Source of the DNA: Lingula anatina
Taxonomy: Eukaryota > Brachiopoda > Lingulata > Lingulida > Lingulidae
NCBI RefSeq assembly: GCF_001039355.2
Contig: NW_019773670.1
Location: 407,079 to 445,706 of the forward strand
DNA: 38,628 nucleotides
Direction of reading: 5' to 3'
Below, in pieces: positions 1 to 10,648 of the stretch. Position 1 is the stretch's first letter, and each line of letters opens with the position of its first letter. The position numbers were made by a program, and so were the translations under genes. The notes beneath the pieces were generated by a model. That model saw nothing but the letters and a program-made list of their open reading frames with translations. It was not told the DNA's origin and did not search any database.

Positions 1-208
1 TGGACTTGTACTGCCACAGTTAATCGGCTTTTTTATCAGGGCAACTTTGCTGTAAGTTCTATAACTTATTTTACCTACGTACATGTAAATTAGAATAGCT
101 CTTTTTAAGGTATCTATGGAATAGATAGTTGTGCAAACGTTTTACATATTTGCTTTAGTTTTTATTTAGCAAAACCACTGTTATTGCAGACGTCTTGGCA
201 TATTGATA
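1..208. other. 3' flank of SLC22-like gene 1
   Basis: No coding sequence is visible here. It is the downstream flank of gene 1, which is transcribed toward the left window edge. The only signal I can support is a possible polyadenylation hexamer on the minus strand at 171-176. Confidence 0.6.
171..176 (-). promoter_or_regulatory. Candidate polyadenylation signal of gene 1
   Basis: The plus strand reads TTTATT, which is AATAAA on the minus strand, about 33 bases after the gene 1 stop codon (209-211). Position and orientation suit a poly(A) signal. The hexamer is common in AT-rich DNA, so this is an inference. Confidence 0.4.
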
Positions 209-549
209 TTATATTTTATCCGTGAAACGTGCCCCTTCGTCTTTTTGCAACATAAGTTCATGTAAAGGAACGTCAGTGTTCTTAGCCTGGTCGTAAGATC
301 TCTTTTTCCTTTTGGCCATACAGAAACACCAAGATCTCGGCGGCACGCCATCTTCTAGCGCTTTCTGTCTTGTTTCAGGCAAGAAACATGTAACCAAACC
401 TGCTGCAAAGGCAAAACAGCCGCTGATGACGTAAGGTGACCCCTTCCAGAACTTGGTCTGAAGTAAAACAAGGAAGAACATTAATGAATGGTCTCAAAAG
501 CTTCTCGTTTCCCCGTCCTTTAATTACATATAAGCTATATTGTTTTTTA

Positions 550-586
<37 letters not shown>

Positions 587-3500
587 AAAGTAATTAAAAT
601 ATACATTCAAGAATATTGTGTTAATATAGAATGGGGTAGGCCTATTCATGGACTCTAATTAGGTCCATGGCCTATTAAATCCATAAAAATATCATTACCT
701 TAATCATTGGTATTTTAACTTCACGCAGAACTTTTCAACTTTCACACTTTGGACGTTCGTAACTCGCATGTTCGTAACCCTCGATACTCTGCATTTGCAG
801 CATATTTTATACTACTGCCTATGTTGAAAAGCACTCATCAAAGTTTACAGCCGTTGGACCATCAGTTGAATAGTTAAAAAGAACGGTGGAGCAACATTTC
901 AGTGGCTTGTATGGAACTTACCGCGTACGCCATCTGAGGAGCAATGATACCACCTATTCGAGCTGACATGGAGGCAAACCCTAGACCCTGATTCCTGGAA
1001 ATATGAACAAGTACATATTTGACAACTGATATTGGGTTGTGTCAGGGCAATTGACATAATTCTTTTCAACTTCGTTGGATTTGGTTGTGAAGAAATGATT
1101 AAATTCGCTAAAAACACATCTTTTCTGTAATGTAAAGCTGATATCTTCCGAGGGCCGTTTACACATATCTACATCAGCACTGACGTACGATATACTGTAA
1201 ACAGCTGCATTGATAAAGATAAAAACGACAAGAAAATAGTTACAATCATTGTATACAAAGTCTCTAATATCAGCTATGTATAAAAATGAAGTAATCCACC
1301 TTATCGGCGTCGGGTAGCATTCCGAGGTGAGAATATACATGGCATGCCAACCTATTAGTATACTGGTGTGTGATATATTAGATATCACTGAGACTACCAC
1401 CCACAACTCCGTATACCGCCCAATAGCTACCAGGACAATGAGAGGAATCAGTAAAACTGCCGCTGAAAGCAGACAGACATTCGCTATTCTACTTCGACCA
1501 ATCCTGGAAAATAAACATATTTCAGTAAAGAAGAGTGCCAGCCTTCGATCGCCACCATAGAATATGACTTATCACCAAAGCACAACAATGTAGTTAAAGA
1601 AGTTATAAAACATTATATATATGTATATAATCTTCATTCTAATTATTTGATGACAATCTATGAACAGTATATTGTTATCTTGACAAGTTTCTCTATAATA
1701 TTTTAAACATATCTTATTTATGGAGTGATTTTACTTTGCAAAATTGTTTGGCTCAAAGCATCTATATACACTGGGTGGATTTCGGTTGAGAGCCGCTCTT
1801 ACGTACCATCTAGTTAATACGGGCATCAGAACAGCAGCTAAGTAGGACAGACTGAAGTTGATGGCAAGGTTAACATACTTGTTGCCTGGCAAGTTTTTCA
1901 AATTGAATAATACACCGTAGCTAAAAAGACTGTTTGTAAACCTAAAAATAATTAACGAAATTAATGAAAAATTGAAAGGTTTCAGATCCCACAAAAAAAC
2001 GTGGTCATGGTTAATATGTGAAGGACGTTAAATAATAGTTTGTAACAATGTTGCCATATATCAAAATACGTATTTACATTTTTTCACGTATGGTACACAA
2101 CACATTACCACGCCGTACACCATAACATCGATTACCACTCAAACCTACCAAATAAACATGATCATAGTTGTAGTTCTTGTGAGAGTCGGGGTCCGGAAGA
2201 GATCCCAAAATCCGTACCGTCTACTGCGTTGTGCTAAATGCATTTCTTCCTGAAAACATAAACCTTTCACTTTGTCTACTTTACTTTATACACTGTACTT
2301 ACTAACTATGCTGTGGTATATGTTACTACTATAAAAACTTTTCCATATACTGGTATACACGAACACCTGCAAACGTATTAAATTAGACCTACTTTATTGT
2401 TTTTACTTATTTGCTTTATTCAAGAATTTTCATATCAGCAAATTATTTAACAAAAAAAGGGGGGCGGTTTCCATATTTTGAAACTCCTTGCATGTTTATG
2501 AATATTAAATTTACCATTTGCACAGCTTGAACAACAAAATTTTTTATTACACACTAAGGGATGATTTAATACGATATTATTAACAACGTTTATAACCGTT
2601 TGCAAATGAAAGAAAAACTTACTTCACACTGTTGCACAAAAGCATCCATATCTGGCAAAGGCTTTTTGTTGCTTTTCGCTATTCTTTTGGCAATAGTGAC
2701 AACCTCGTCATATCGACCCTGCGACAGCAGCCACCTTGGACTCTCCGGAAGAAACCTGGAAATAGTACACATAACTATTTCAACATTGCTTTATATCATA
2801 AAATGCAGAAGTGATACTGAGGGGGGGGGGGGGGGGGGGCAGTGTACTGGCCCTATTGTCTATTTCATGTTCCTAACTGAATTGATTGTACTCATTCTGA
2901 ATTTCAGAGGTCGCTGGGAGAAGATTAGCATGCCTCTGCCGTTCCCATTATCCAGACAGGCTTTCGGATAATGGCGGTGAGTTGCCTGAGGCCTCTGGAT
3001 CTCAGGGTGACACGGCTAACTGCTACACATGTATATCTAATTGAGAGAAATATCTTATTCGGTTTTAAACATACCACCAAGCGGTGATGATTGACAGCCC
3101 TGGCAAAGAAGTGCTCAGCAGAAGTGTACGCCATTCTCGGATGAAGTAGCCAAATAGTAGAAGTACCAGCAACCCTAGTGGCCACAGCCCTAACCCATTG
3201 ATAACGGGGCGATACTTAGGACCGAGGAATTCAACACTCCAAATGTAGCCGACAACAATACAACCTGCATCAGAACGAAAGAAAATACAATGCAGAATCT
3301 CATTTATGATTTAAAGGAGAGATAGAGAGGTTAAATGAAGGTTTTAATTAAGTGTTCAAAGCACTAAATTACCTGCTTGATGATATGCACTAGTTCTTAT
3401 GCAGCCATCACATCCACGATGGGATTTGAACACACTTAAAGGGATAATAACTCTTCCTTTTAGCCAAAAAATGAATTTTCCTGGAGTAAACAACAATTTT

Positions 3501-6500
3501 CCCATACTTACCAATGGTTATTGAATCCATTTTTACATTCAAAGTTAGTCCCTGTTTTTTTTTCTAAAAAGTTTTTTTTTTTTTTGTTATAATCTCTTAA
3601 GAGATTATAACAGAGTATAGCCGTCAGTGGAGGTCACGTTGTCTAAAGACAAGCTCAGGTATCAGAATAATAGCTATAACTGCAATTTTTGTGGTAAAAC
3701 AGAAAATATCAATCTATGAGTTGTCCACAATGTTTTTATTGTTTATTGTTTTTATTGTGGAATATAGACCTCATTAAAAGAGTTATTATCCCTTTAAGTT
3801 CACGACATATTTGTGTTACTAAATGATTTAAGGCAGGTGTCATTTTACCTCCAATCCCCGTTCCACTAAGGAAGCGTAGTATAGCAAACTGTATCCAGTC
3901 ATTAGTAAAAGCTTGTGCTGCTCCTACTATGCTGGTGAACAACAAGGCAAAAAAGTACACCTACAAAATAGTGGTTAAGTTCTCATGGCATGTTTAAGCT
4001 GTCTGTTCTTTTTATTGATTGTTTTCTTAATGTACATTGCAGTGGCAATAATGATTATCAAAACTAAAACAAAAGTTTCATTAAAAACAAACAGTGGAAT
4101 GGATGGGTTTAATCAATGACCTAGATATAGGTATTTGGTCTGATGATCAGCACTTTACCTTCTTTCGACCGAAAGCGTCCCCCAGCTGTCCAAACACCAG
4201 GCAACCTATCAGTACTCCTGCCATCTGGAGGGACGATATAGTGTCACTGATAAAGTCTCGGTTGCAGATTAAATCCCACTGGAACGATACATTTCATTCA
4301 TTCGTCATTATCATAGTATCACGCACGCGCTGAAAGAGATCTGTGTGCTGTATAATCTCCATGTGTTATAGGATGTTTGCGTTACGCATTTTGAGAGTTG
4401 TCTTCCACATTTACCTTAATGTATTAAAAGCAATTATGTCAATTTTGATGCCAACTTTATTGTAAAAACAAATGCATTCTTTTTTTTCTGTGCATAGCTT
4501 TTTTCTATGTAATAAGTGCTCTGGGTTAAGAAGTTTTTTTCAGCCTCTATTTTATACTTAAAGATTTGACGAATGGGGCTATCAGTTTTTTTCACCACTG
4601 GGTGGCGCGCGTGTTTTAGTTGGGGTACTTTTGCGCATGCGCGTACTTTCTCGTGTGTTTGCAGTTTCATTTTTAATCTGACGCTGTAAATATCGCTCTA
4701 AATAATGCCAGGATACTGTTGTGTTCCGGAATGTACATCGTCAACAGCAGGTCATTCTTTTCCGAAAGACACAAAGCTGAGTTACCAGTGGAGAGTTGCC
4801 ATCAGGAGGGTTGATTCTTCATCAAAAACACTATGGAAACCAAAGGCACATGACAAAGTCTGTTTCCTCCACTTTCGTGAGGAAGATTACACTTCTACGT
4901 AAGTTGTACTTGCTGTTGTCGCTTTTAGTATTAATAATGAGTTTGTCAACTTATTCATTAGGTCTTTGTTATCGATGTTTAAGTAATTGTGTCGTTTAAC
5001 GTGCTTAGAATGTTAATTTTTAAGACATTCTTCACCTAACATATACATGTATGTAGCGATTTGAGGGAGAAAACACTCTACCGACTAAGCTACCGAGCCC
5101 GGGTCAACCCCGACCAGCCACTACAATTATTTCTTCGTTTTTATGTGATAATACATAAGGTTTTGTAAAGGCCACGTTTTCAAATTAGGACAACTTGATT
5201 TTTATTGTATTAATAGTCGTTATGTGCACTCCTTTTGCAGATGAGAGAAAAAGACTGAAGCCAGGAACGATACCATCCATATTTCCATTTAATAATTCGC
5301 AAAGTATCAGATCCGATGAAGTGGAGGTAAATATAACGCATGATATAATAACAGATTTATAAATAAAATGTTTCTTTTTATTTGTATAATTATCTGTCTT
5401 AATACTAGAAATACTAGAGACGGACTAAAGGGGACAAGAGGCAGTCAGATCTGCGTCATTTCTATCACCTACACAGATTTTATGTGTTAATTAACAACGA
5501 AGTATTTTTCTTTGTGTAATTTATTAACTTATGTATTTATTTTTTGTTGTATCCTATATAGGATGAGTCTCAAGCAGATGAAGCAGTGGCAGACAAACAT
5601 GAAGACTGCGCTGGTGAGAGCCAAAAAGAAAGTACAGCTTCCCAGTGTGATATCACTACACCATCAGACACAAGAGAAAGCATCATGCTGTACCAGAAAA
5701 ATGCAAAGGCTGTCTAGTATCAAACTGGATTTATAGTCATATTGAACATTTCATGTTGTTTTTCAATGGCCTTTGGCCAGCAGCTCACCACTTGAATTTC
5801 AAATGTTTGTCACCAGGGCCAATGTTTTTTGATCATTAAGAAACTGAGACAAGCCTTTGACGATTATTTAGCTCTCCGTTTCAAGCTATCGGTAACAACG
5901 GTGTCAGAAATAATAAGCACATGGATCAACTTTGTTTTTCCAGCTCAGTGAAATGAACATTTGGCCAGAACGTGACATTGTTGACGACTATATGTCTGTA
6001 AATTTTAAGAAATATGGAGTATAGATTTCATGGGTAAACTGGCATAATTTGTCCTTGTCTTGTCTTTCGGTTGTGGTTAAAATATCACCAAACCTAAAAA
6101 TGATGAAATTAAATTAGTGAGATAGGTTTTTTTTTTACTCTTCTTTTCAATTTGTATTCCAAATGCAAAATGAAATTGTACATTCATGGCATTAAATGTT
6201 GACCTTCAAACCATGACATATCATCTCACAACTTGTATTTCTGTATTATAATGCAACTACAGGTATATATAGTAGCTCAAGCTAGGACACGATATTGATA
6301 CAAGACATTTGAACAAGTAAAAAACAAGCAAACTTATTTTCGTTTGCACACCTACCTCGATGCTGTTATTCTCCATGATCTTTCTTCATGCCACACTCGA
6401 CTTTTACTTTGGCCTCTAGTTCTGTTTTCAAGTTCTGACACTTCCTTCTCTGTGACCTACCAACATCAATGCAATTATGAGGGAGTGAAAAAAACAATGA

Positions 6501-9007
6501 TGCTAACAAAACGATGCTAACATTCTTGGCAAACACTGTTTTGATTGTCTACCTCATCTATACTTAGTTATGTCAATTGTCATTGACATAAAACACGCAT
6601 CAACCCTTGTTTCTCCTTTACAAATTTGTGTTGACACAAGTCATGTGTTAAATGTCGGACCTGGTACACGAAATTTGATTACCGAAACGAACGGTCCTTT
6701 ATCGACTAGGAGTGCCTACAATAAACATATTTTAAACATAAATACCTTCATAATATTCTCGGAATATGGAAATACGCAATGACAATATCATTATCTTGAA
6801 ATATAGTAATAAATTAGGCATATTAGTAGTGCGGAACTAGCCGCCGCTTACACCTGGCTTTTGACAGGGAGCTCACACAGAAACCCATATTTTACGGGAA
6901 GATTCGAGCTCGAAACCTTCAATATTAATGATACAATTGACACATTTATAAGTAAACACACTAACCTTTCTACCAAATCCTGTTTCTTTCCTCTAGTGGA
7001 GGCTCCTCTTTCAACTAGTTGAAGTTTTAACTTCGCCACCGTTTGCTTCCCATACTCTAAAGCCATTTCTACACGGACGCGAAAACGAGGCTATCTTCAA
7101 TAACCACTATTACCCCAGCGCCCTCTTTAGGACAAACGGCTCCGCGTATAGCCCCATTGTATTACTAAACGTAAAATATGTTTAGGGATTTTAAAATTAC
7201 ATTTTTATACTATTTCCCTAAATATTCTAAACGTATCATACATTCTTTGTGACTTGGTCTATAATGTACTTATTTTTTCTTGTAAGTTATGATATTTATT
7301 AAAAAATCTATCAAGAGCAAGTTTTTAGTCACTGCATTGTCACCTCAGTACGATCTGAACAGTTCTCATTTGAAGGCTCAAAAATAATTCACTTAAAGGA
7401 TATCGTTATTTAGATGGCTGGAAATGTGTTATAGCGAAAGTCACTCATACATATAGGAATGTTAAATTTTTAAATTTTAATTTTAATTAAAAACAAAGGA
7501 AGACTTTCTTGTCTTTAGATCACGTGTGACATTATACTGCCAATATCGGCATCAGAAGAGGACTAGCAGGACACTGTTCATCAGTATGTAAAGAGGCAAT
7601 GTCTGGCATGTCATTTTAGCGTGTGTATCAATTTTTTTTAATTATTTTTATGGGTAGCATGAGTGTCTGTGAGTTTGTATTGCATCAACATTGAAAAGAA
7701 TTTTAACAGAATTACAAAAACGTAAGAGCCCTCAGACAGAGAGCATGTACGTTAGACGCCGAGACATTAAGTGCATGTCTGTAATACAGGCTGTGCAGGT
7801 AAAAAAAGTTAAGCGTAAATTTTGCCTTCTTATAACTGATGATAATTGAAATCTTTGCACTAATAATAACCAAGAATATATTCATCATTTAACGTAAATA
7901 TATTGTTTAGATATTATCATTCCGTTTGTTTTGTAAGGTCAACAAGAATCAAATCTTATTCTCACGATTTTGACAGACACGAAATCTATTGTGTGCTTTC
8001 GTTAAACGCTTGTGTATTAACTATCATGGCATAGCTCAAATTGCAACCAATCGCAAGCATTAAAGGTGACAGTGCGAAAGGCCTCTTATAACACATATAC
8101 AGTACTTACCTCTGTTACAATGGATGTAAACCCAGTGTTGAAGGTATGGCCAGGACAGGGAAGACCCCCCTCCATGCACTTGCTTGTTTCCACCACATCC
8201 TCCCCTTGGTTACTGATGTTGTATAGCAATGGTACAGAAATTATCTCTGTTACATTATACACAGTCAAGCTATCATTCAAAGTCTGGTTCCCATACTGAT
8301 TTATACACTTCCAACCCGGGTGAGCTCCGACGAAGACTAGGGCTAACATGGAAAATGCCCCGACGAACTCCCATCCTAGTGATATGATGAATACTATCGC
8401 AAATTGGTACCATCCGATCTGACCTTAAAGGAAGAAATTGATAAATATCTTAAAACAGTTTTTAAAAGTATTTTAACAGTCGTCAAAGGACCTTTGGGTA
8501 CAATGAAGACCTAAATATTTAACCAAAGCATTATTACATAACTAAGAAATATGTATTGGCGCACTGTTCTAATCCCTAATCCCGACGCAAATACAGTGCA
8601 ACCTAATTTTAAATGCCTTTCACGAATCATCACATACACGAGATTCCGTAACATTTTACTAAGATAGGGGGGGCTAATTTAGTTAGAGATGATCCATGAA
8701 TAAATTAGACTGCCTTTGTTTTATTGACTTTTCAGTTTTTTGAAGGAAGTTTTTAGTTTTAGGTCTGAAAGTCTAAAAGATTAGTAGCTTTGCAAAATAT
8801 TAAAATATAGAAATATGACATTTTTGAACGTTAATGAATACGTTTAATTTTAAATTTCTTGAATATTTCTGAATTAAAACGTTTGCTCAGTGTTCCTTTA
8901 GTGCAATGTCAGGGTACGTCCACATTGTGTACAAACTACAAACTATTTTTACTCAATATCTTCAAAGACTTACCAACTTCCAGCAATATATCCTCAAACT
9001 GAGGCAT
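209..9007 (-). CDS. SLC22-type organic ion transporter, gene 1 (11 coding exons)
   Basis: Predicted plasma-membrane MFS transporter of the SLC22 organic cation/anion/carnitine family, about 554 residues. Coding exons in transcript order: 8974-9007, 8110-8423, 4159-4278, 3849-3960, 3075-3264, 2623-2755, 2149-2249, 1807-1941, 1300-1503, 922-994, 209-457; total 1665 bases, in frame, all with GT-AG borders. It starts MPQFEDILLEVG. The first extracellular loop has four cysteines and NQT, NDS, NVT and NIS glycosylation sequons. Family signatures seen are GQLGDAFGRKK (MFS motif A), FLPESPRWLLSQGR in the central loop, and YPTPIRN before helix 11. The exon at 1300-1503 is 204 bases and equals exons 9 plus 10 (83+121) of the paralogues, so one intron has been lost. 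Intron 2 (3.8 kb) carries an ISL2EU-like transposon; intron 4 (3265-3848) a MITE. Substrate cannot be told from sequence. The start follows the shared 34-base first exon of all five genes. Confidence 0.94.
551..583. repeat. Poly(A) homopolymer, 33 bases
   Basis: Uninterrupted A33 on the plus strand inside the last intron of gene 1. It yields spurious lysine/phenylalanine reading frames and is likely polymorphic. Confidence 0.9.
2821..2839. repeat. G19 homopolymer in gene 1 intron 5
   Basis: A run of 19 G on the plus strand, about 65 bases upstream of exon 6 in transcript orientation, so a C19 run in the pre-mRNA near the 3' splice site. Such a run can fold as a G-quadruplex in DNA. Homopolymers of this kind are also prone to assembly length error. 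Confidence 0.85.
3434..3799. mobile_element. MITE-like element with about 22 bp terminal inverted repeats
   Basis: The left end starts ACTTAAAGGGATAATAACTC (3434 onward) and the right end, 3778-3799, is its exact reverse complement, giving an element of about 366 bp in gene 1 intron 4. It has no coding capacity. A perfect 26 bp palindrome lies inside at 3586-3611 (GTTATAATCTCTT followed by its reverse complement). No clear target duplication was seen, so the superfamily is not assigned. Confidence 0.75.
4705..6023 (+). pseudogene. THAP-domain transposase relic
   Basis: The first exon (4705-4898, ATG at 4705) encodes an N-terminal THAP zinc finger: MPGYCCVPEC supplies the first cysteines and VCFLHF the C-x2-H pair. 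The next piece (to 5326) continues RLKPGTIPSIFPF, the usual THAP end, and a third exon (5562-5717) adds 51 acidic residues before TAG. Splicing of exon 1 to 5241 would be out of frame; an acceptor at 5248 keeps frame. After the stop, 5720-6023 still encodes recognisable HTH/DDE_Tnp_4-type transposase pieces (KKLRQAFDDYLALRFKLS from 5838, then NIWPERDIVDDY) broken by frameshifts and stops, with no catalytic core. So this is most likely a truncated transposase. A small co-opted THAP protein of about 125 residues is possible but unproven. Confidence 0.72.
5071..5100 (-). repeat. tRNA D-arm-like fragment (possible SINE remnant)
   Basis: On the minus strand the bases read CTCGGTAGCTTAGTCGGTAG, with a full RNA polymerase III A-box match (TAGCTTAGTCGG). 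No B box or rest of a tRNA follows, so it is not a tRNA gene. It may be the head of a tRNA-derived SINE inside the first intron of the THAP relic. Confidence 0.35.
6356..7066 (-). pseudogene. SAP-YqaJ nuclease relic of the ISL2EU element
   Basis: The first exon (6966-7066) starts MALEYGKQTVAKLKLQLVER and ends KKQDLVER, a SAP-type DNA-binding helix pair, and closes at a good GT donor. A second exon-like block (6356-6456) encodes ELENRTRGQSKSRVWHEERS followed by WRITAS, which matches the start of the YqaJ recombinase/nuclease fold as found in transposon-borne copies. It is bounded by TAG acceptor and GTAGGT donor sequences. The two blocks do not join in the same phase and the YqaJ catalytic residues are absent, so the gene is a remnant. 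Confidence 0.7.
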
Positions 9008-10104
9008 GTCACACTTTGAATTAGTTGACTTCGAGTACAGATTAAAACGGATATTCAACACACAGGCACCTGTTTGCGCCACACGGGACGGTGCCGTGTG
9101 AAAAACGAAGATCACAGCAGCTGTGCTGAGACCAAACGGAAAATGTCCGGCAGTGATAAGGATATTCAAGTGTCATTCCGTAAGGTGGGCATTTGATTCA
9201 AGTCTGTAACGCACATATTTTGGGAAATATTTGTATTTCTGTTTCATATCACTTTTTTAAAAATTATTTTGGAGAATACACTTATAGCAAGTTTAAAGCA
9301 GCAAAAAAATAACATGGAAAGTCAATGCACATATTGAACAAAATATACTTTCGAAAAAATGGACTTACGTATTTTCTAAAATTGTCCTCTGTGGCGACGT
9401 ATGCAGCAAAACACACCATAGGGACAAATGCTGTGCCACGACCGCCGTACATGATATGAAAGTAGTAAATTTTTCCTCGTTAAACGGGGTCGCAGCATTA
9501 ATATCCATACTAACAGGGTGTGCATTGAATATGATAAGTAATATTTACGTGACCTAGACCCTGCTGAGTCACTGAAACTTTTCCAGGGGAAAGTGTGAAA
9601 TAAAATTGGTCCACCGAGCTATATACGAGTGTGTTACCAGTGGTTGATCTGCAGATATGAAAGCATGAGCTTCAGGCATCATTCAAATTACCGTCATAAT
9701 CCTACGTAGTTAAACCACAGTGTATCCTAACTCAGAAATATACAAGAATCAAGGTGAACTGAGTACAAATTTCAAGCGATGGGGTTTAAACGTTGTGAGT
9801 GAGACATTTTGTTTATAAAAATACTGCTAAATTGACACGCAAAACAAGCTGGATTTATACCGTCGTTCAAAATACGTTTTCCCTGGATGATTTTCTCAGC
9901 TTTCATTCTTTACTGCACTCGTGACTTTCTAGACCAGTGGAACCTGTTTGAAGTTTCTCATTCACAAGAAAAAAAAACATAACAGTCACATGTCATCTGT
10001 GTTAGACAGGGCTATTTTGGATGGTGCCCTTAGCTGTCAGCCCCATTAGGCCGATATAGCTCAGCCTGCATGTCCAAGTATGCGCCGGCCCTAACAACCG
10101 GACA

Positions 10105-10127
10105 TTTTTTTTTTTTTTTTTTTTTTT
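10105..10127. repeat. Poly(T) tract, 23 bases
   Basis: Uninterrupted T23 on the plus strand. It follows a GC-richer stretch with a weak A-box-like sequence, but the tail orientation does not fit a plus-strand retroposon. Confidence 0.8.
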
Positions 10128-10220
10128 GCTTTGTGATCTTATATTGGCTCGATCGTTATCCAGTACTTATATCCAAAGCAAAGTATATATAGAAGATATA
10201 CAGCTTTCTTATATTTCTGA

Positions 10221-10320
10221 GGGTGCATTCACACGTAGACGGCATTTTGTGGCAAAATAGTCAGCAGTTGTATTTTGTAGCAAAATATTGCAGCAGTTGT
10301 TTGGTATGGTGTGGACACCC
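10221..10320. mobile_element. Micro-MITE with internal 28 bp tandem duplication
   Basis: The ends GGGTGCATTCACAC and GTGTGGACACCC form an imperfect inverted repeat 100 bp apart. Inside, two near-identical units of 28-29 bp (10244-10271 and 10272-10300, each starting ATTTTGTRGCAAAATA) lie in tandem. It is too short to code and could be a minimal non-autonomous element. Confidence 0.4.
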
Positions 10321-10358
10321 ATGTAGTAATACCTGTAAATTGTTTTCTTTAAATTAAC

Positions 10359-10364
10359 TTTATT
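10359..10364 (-). promoter_or_regulatory. Candidate polyadenylation signal of gene 2
   Basis: The plus strand reads TTTATT, or AATAAA on the minus strand, about 285 bases past the gene 2 stop. It is plausible only by position and orientation. Confidence 0.25.
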
Positions 10365-10648
10365 TCTAACAAATTGTATTTTGTTATGTAGTAAATCGCC
10401 ACTCCATTATTTTTTCTTCACTCATGTCAAATCATGTTCCTCTCTTATAAATAAGGTTTCAGACCATTTCAATTTACAGCGGTTTGAATTGTCAGAGTTT
10501 CAAAAAAAGGAAAAAGTAACATTTCCTCTTCTCGTTAAACTTTTAGATTCGTCTTGGTAGCATACATTTGATAAAAATAAAAATAGAAGAAAGAAAAAAG
10601 GCTATTGAATAAACAAAGGCGCACTCCTAAGATAGCTCAAATCAAAGT

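Larger units (their letters stand above)
4572..7158. mobile_element. Decayed ISL2EU-type DNA transposon (about 2.6 kb)
   Basis: Terminal inverted repeats AATGGGGCTAT (4572-4582) and ATAGCCCCATT (7148-7158) bracket two convergent gene relics: a THAP-domain/transposase remnant on the plus strand (4705-6023) and a SAP plus YqaJ-nuclease remnant on the minus strand (6356-7066). Both subterminal regions contain GGGYGGCGC-like GC-rich stretches. ISL2EU elements are known for pairing a transposase with a YqaJ exonuclease-like protein, and this combination is the basis of the assignment. The full-length transposase core and most of YqaJ are missing, so the copy is internally deleted and non-autonomous. 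It sits in intron 2 of gene 1. The exact ends and target duplication were not resolved. Confidence 0.78.
9008..10648. other. Spacer between gene 2 (3') and gene 1 (5')
   Basis: About 1.6 kb holding the presumed gene 1 promoter and 5' untranslated region. I see no conserved gene. Contents are a 28-codon open frame with a good splice donor at 9369-9452 (minus), a T23 tract at 10105-10127, and a roughly 100 bp inverted-repeat element at 10221-10320. Confidence 0.6.

Noticed and set aside
4094-4333. Plus-strand frame across gene 1 exon 3
   Set aside because: It is the antisense shadow of the real minus-strand exon 4159-4278.
10015-10128. Possible tRNA-derived SINE before the T23 tract
   Set aside because: Only a weak A-box-like string; no B box, and a poly(T) following on the same strand is the wrong tail for an insertion in either orientation.
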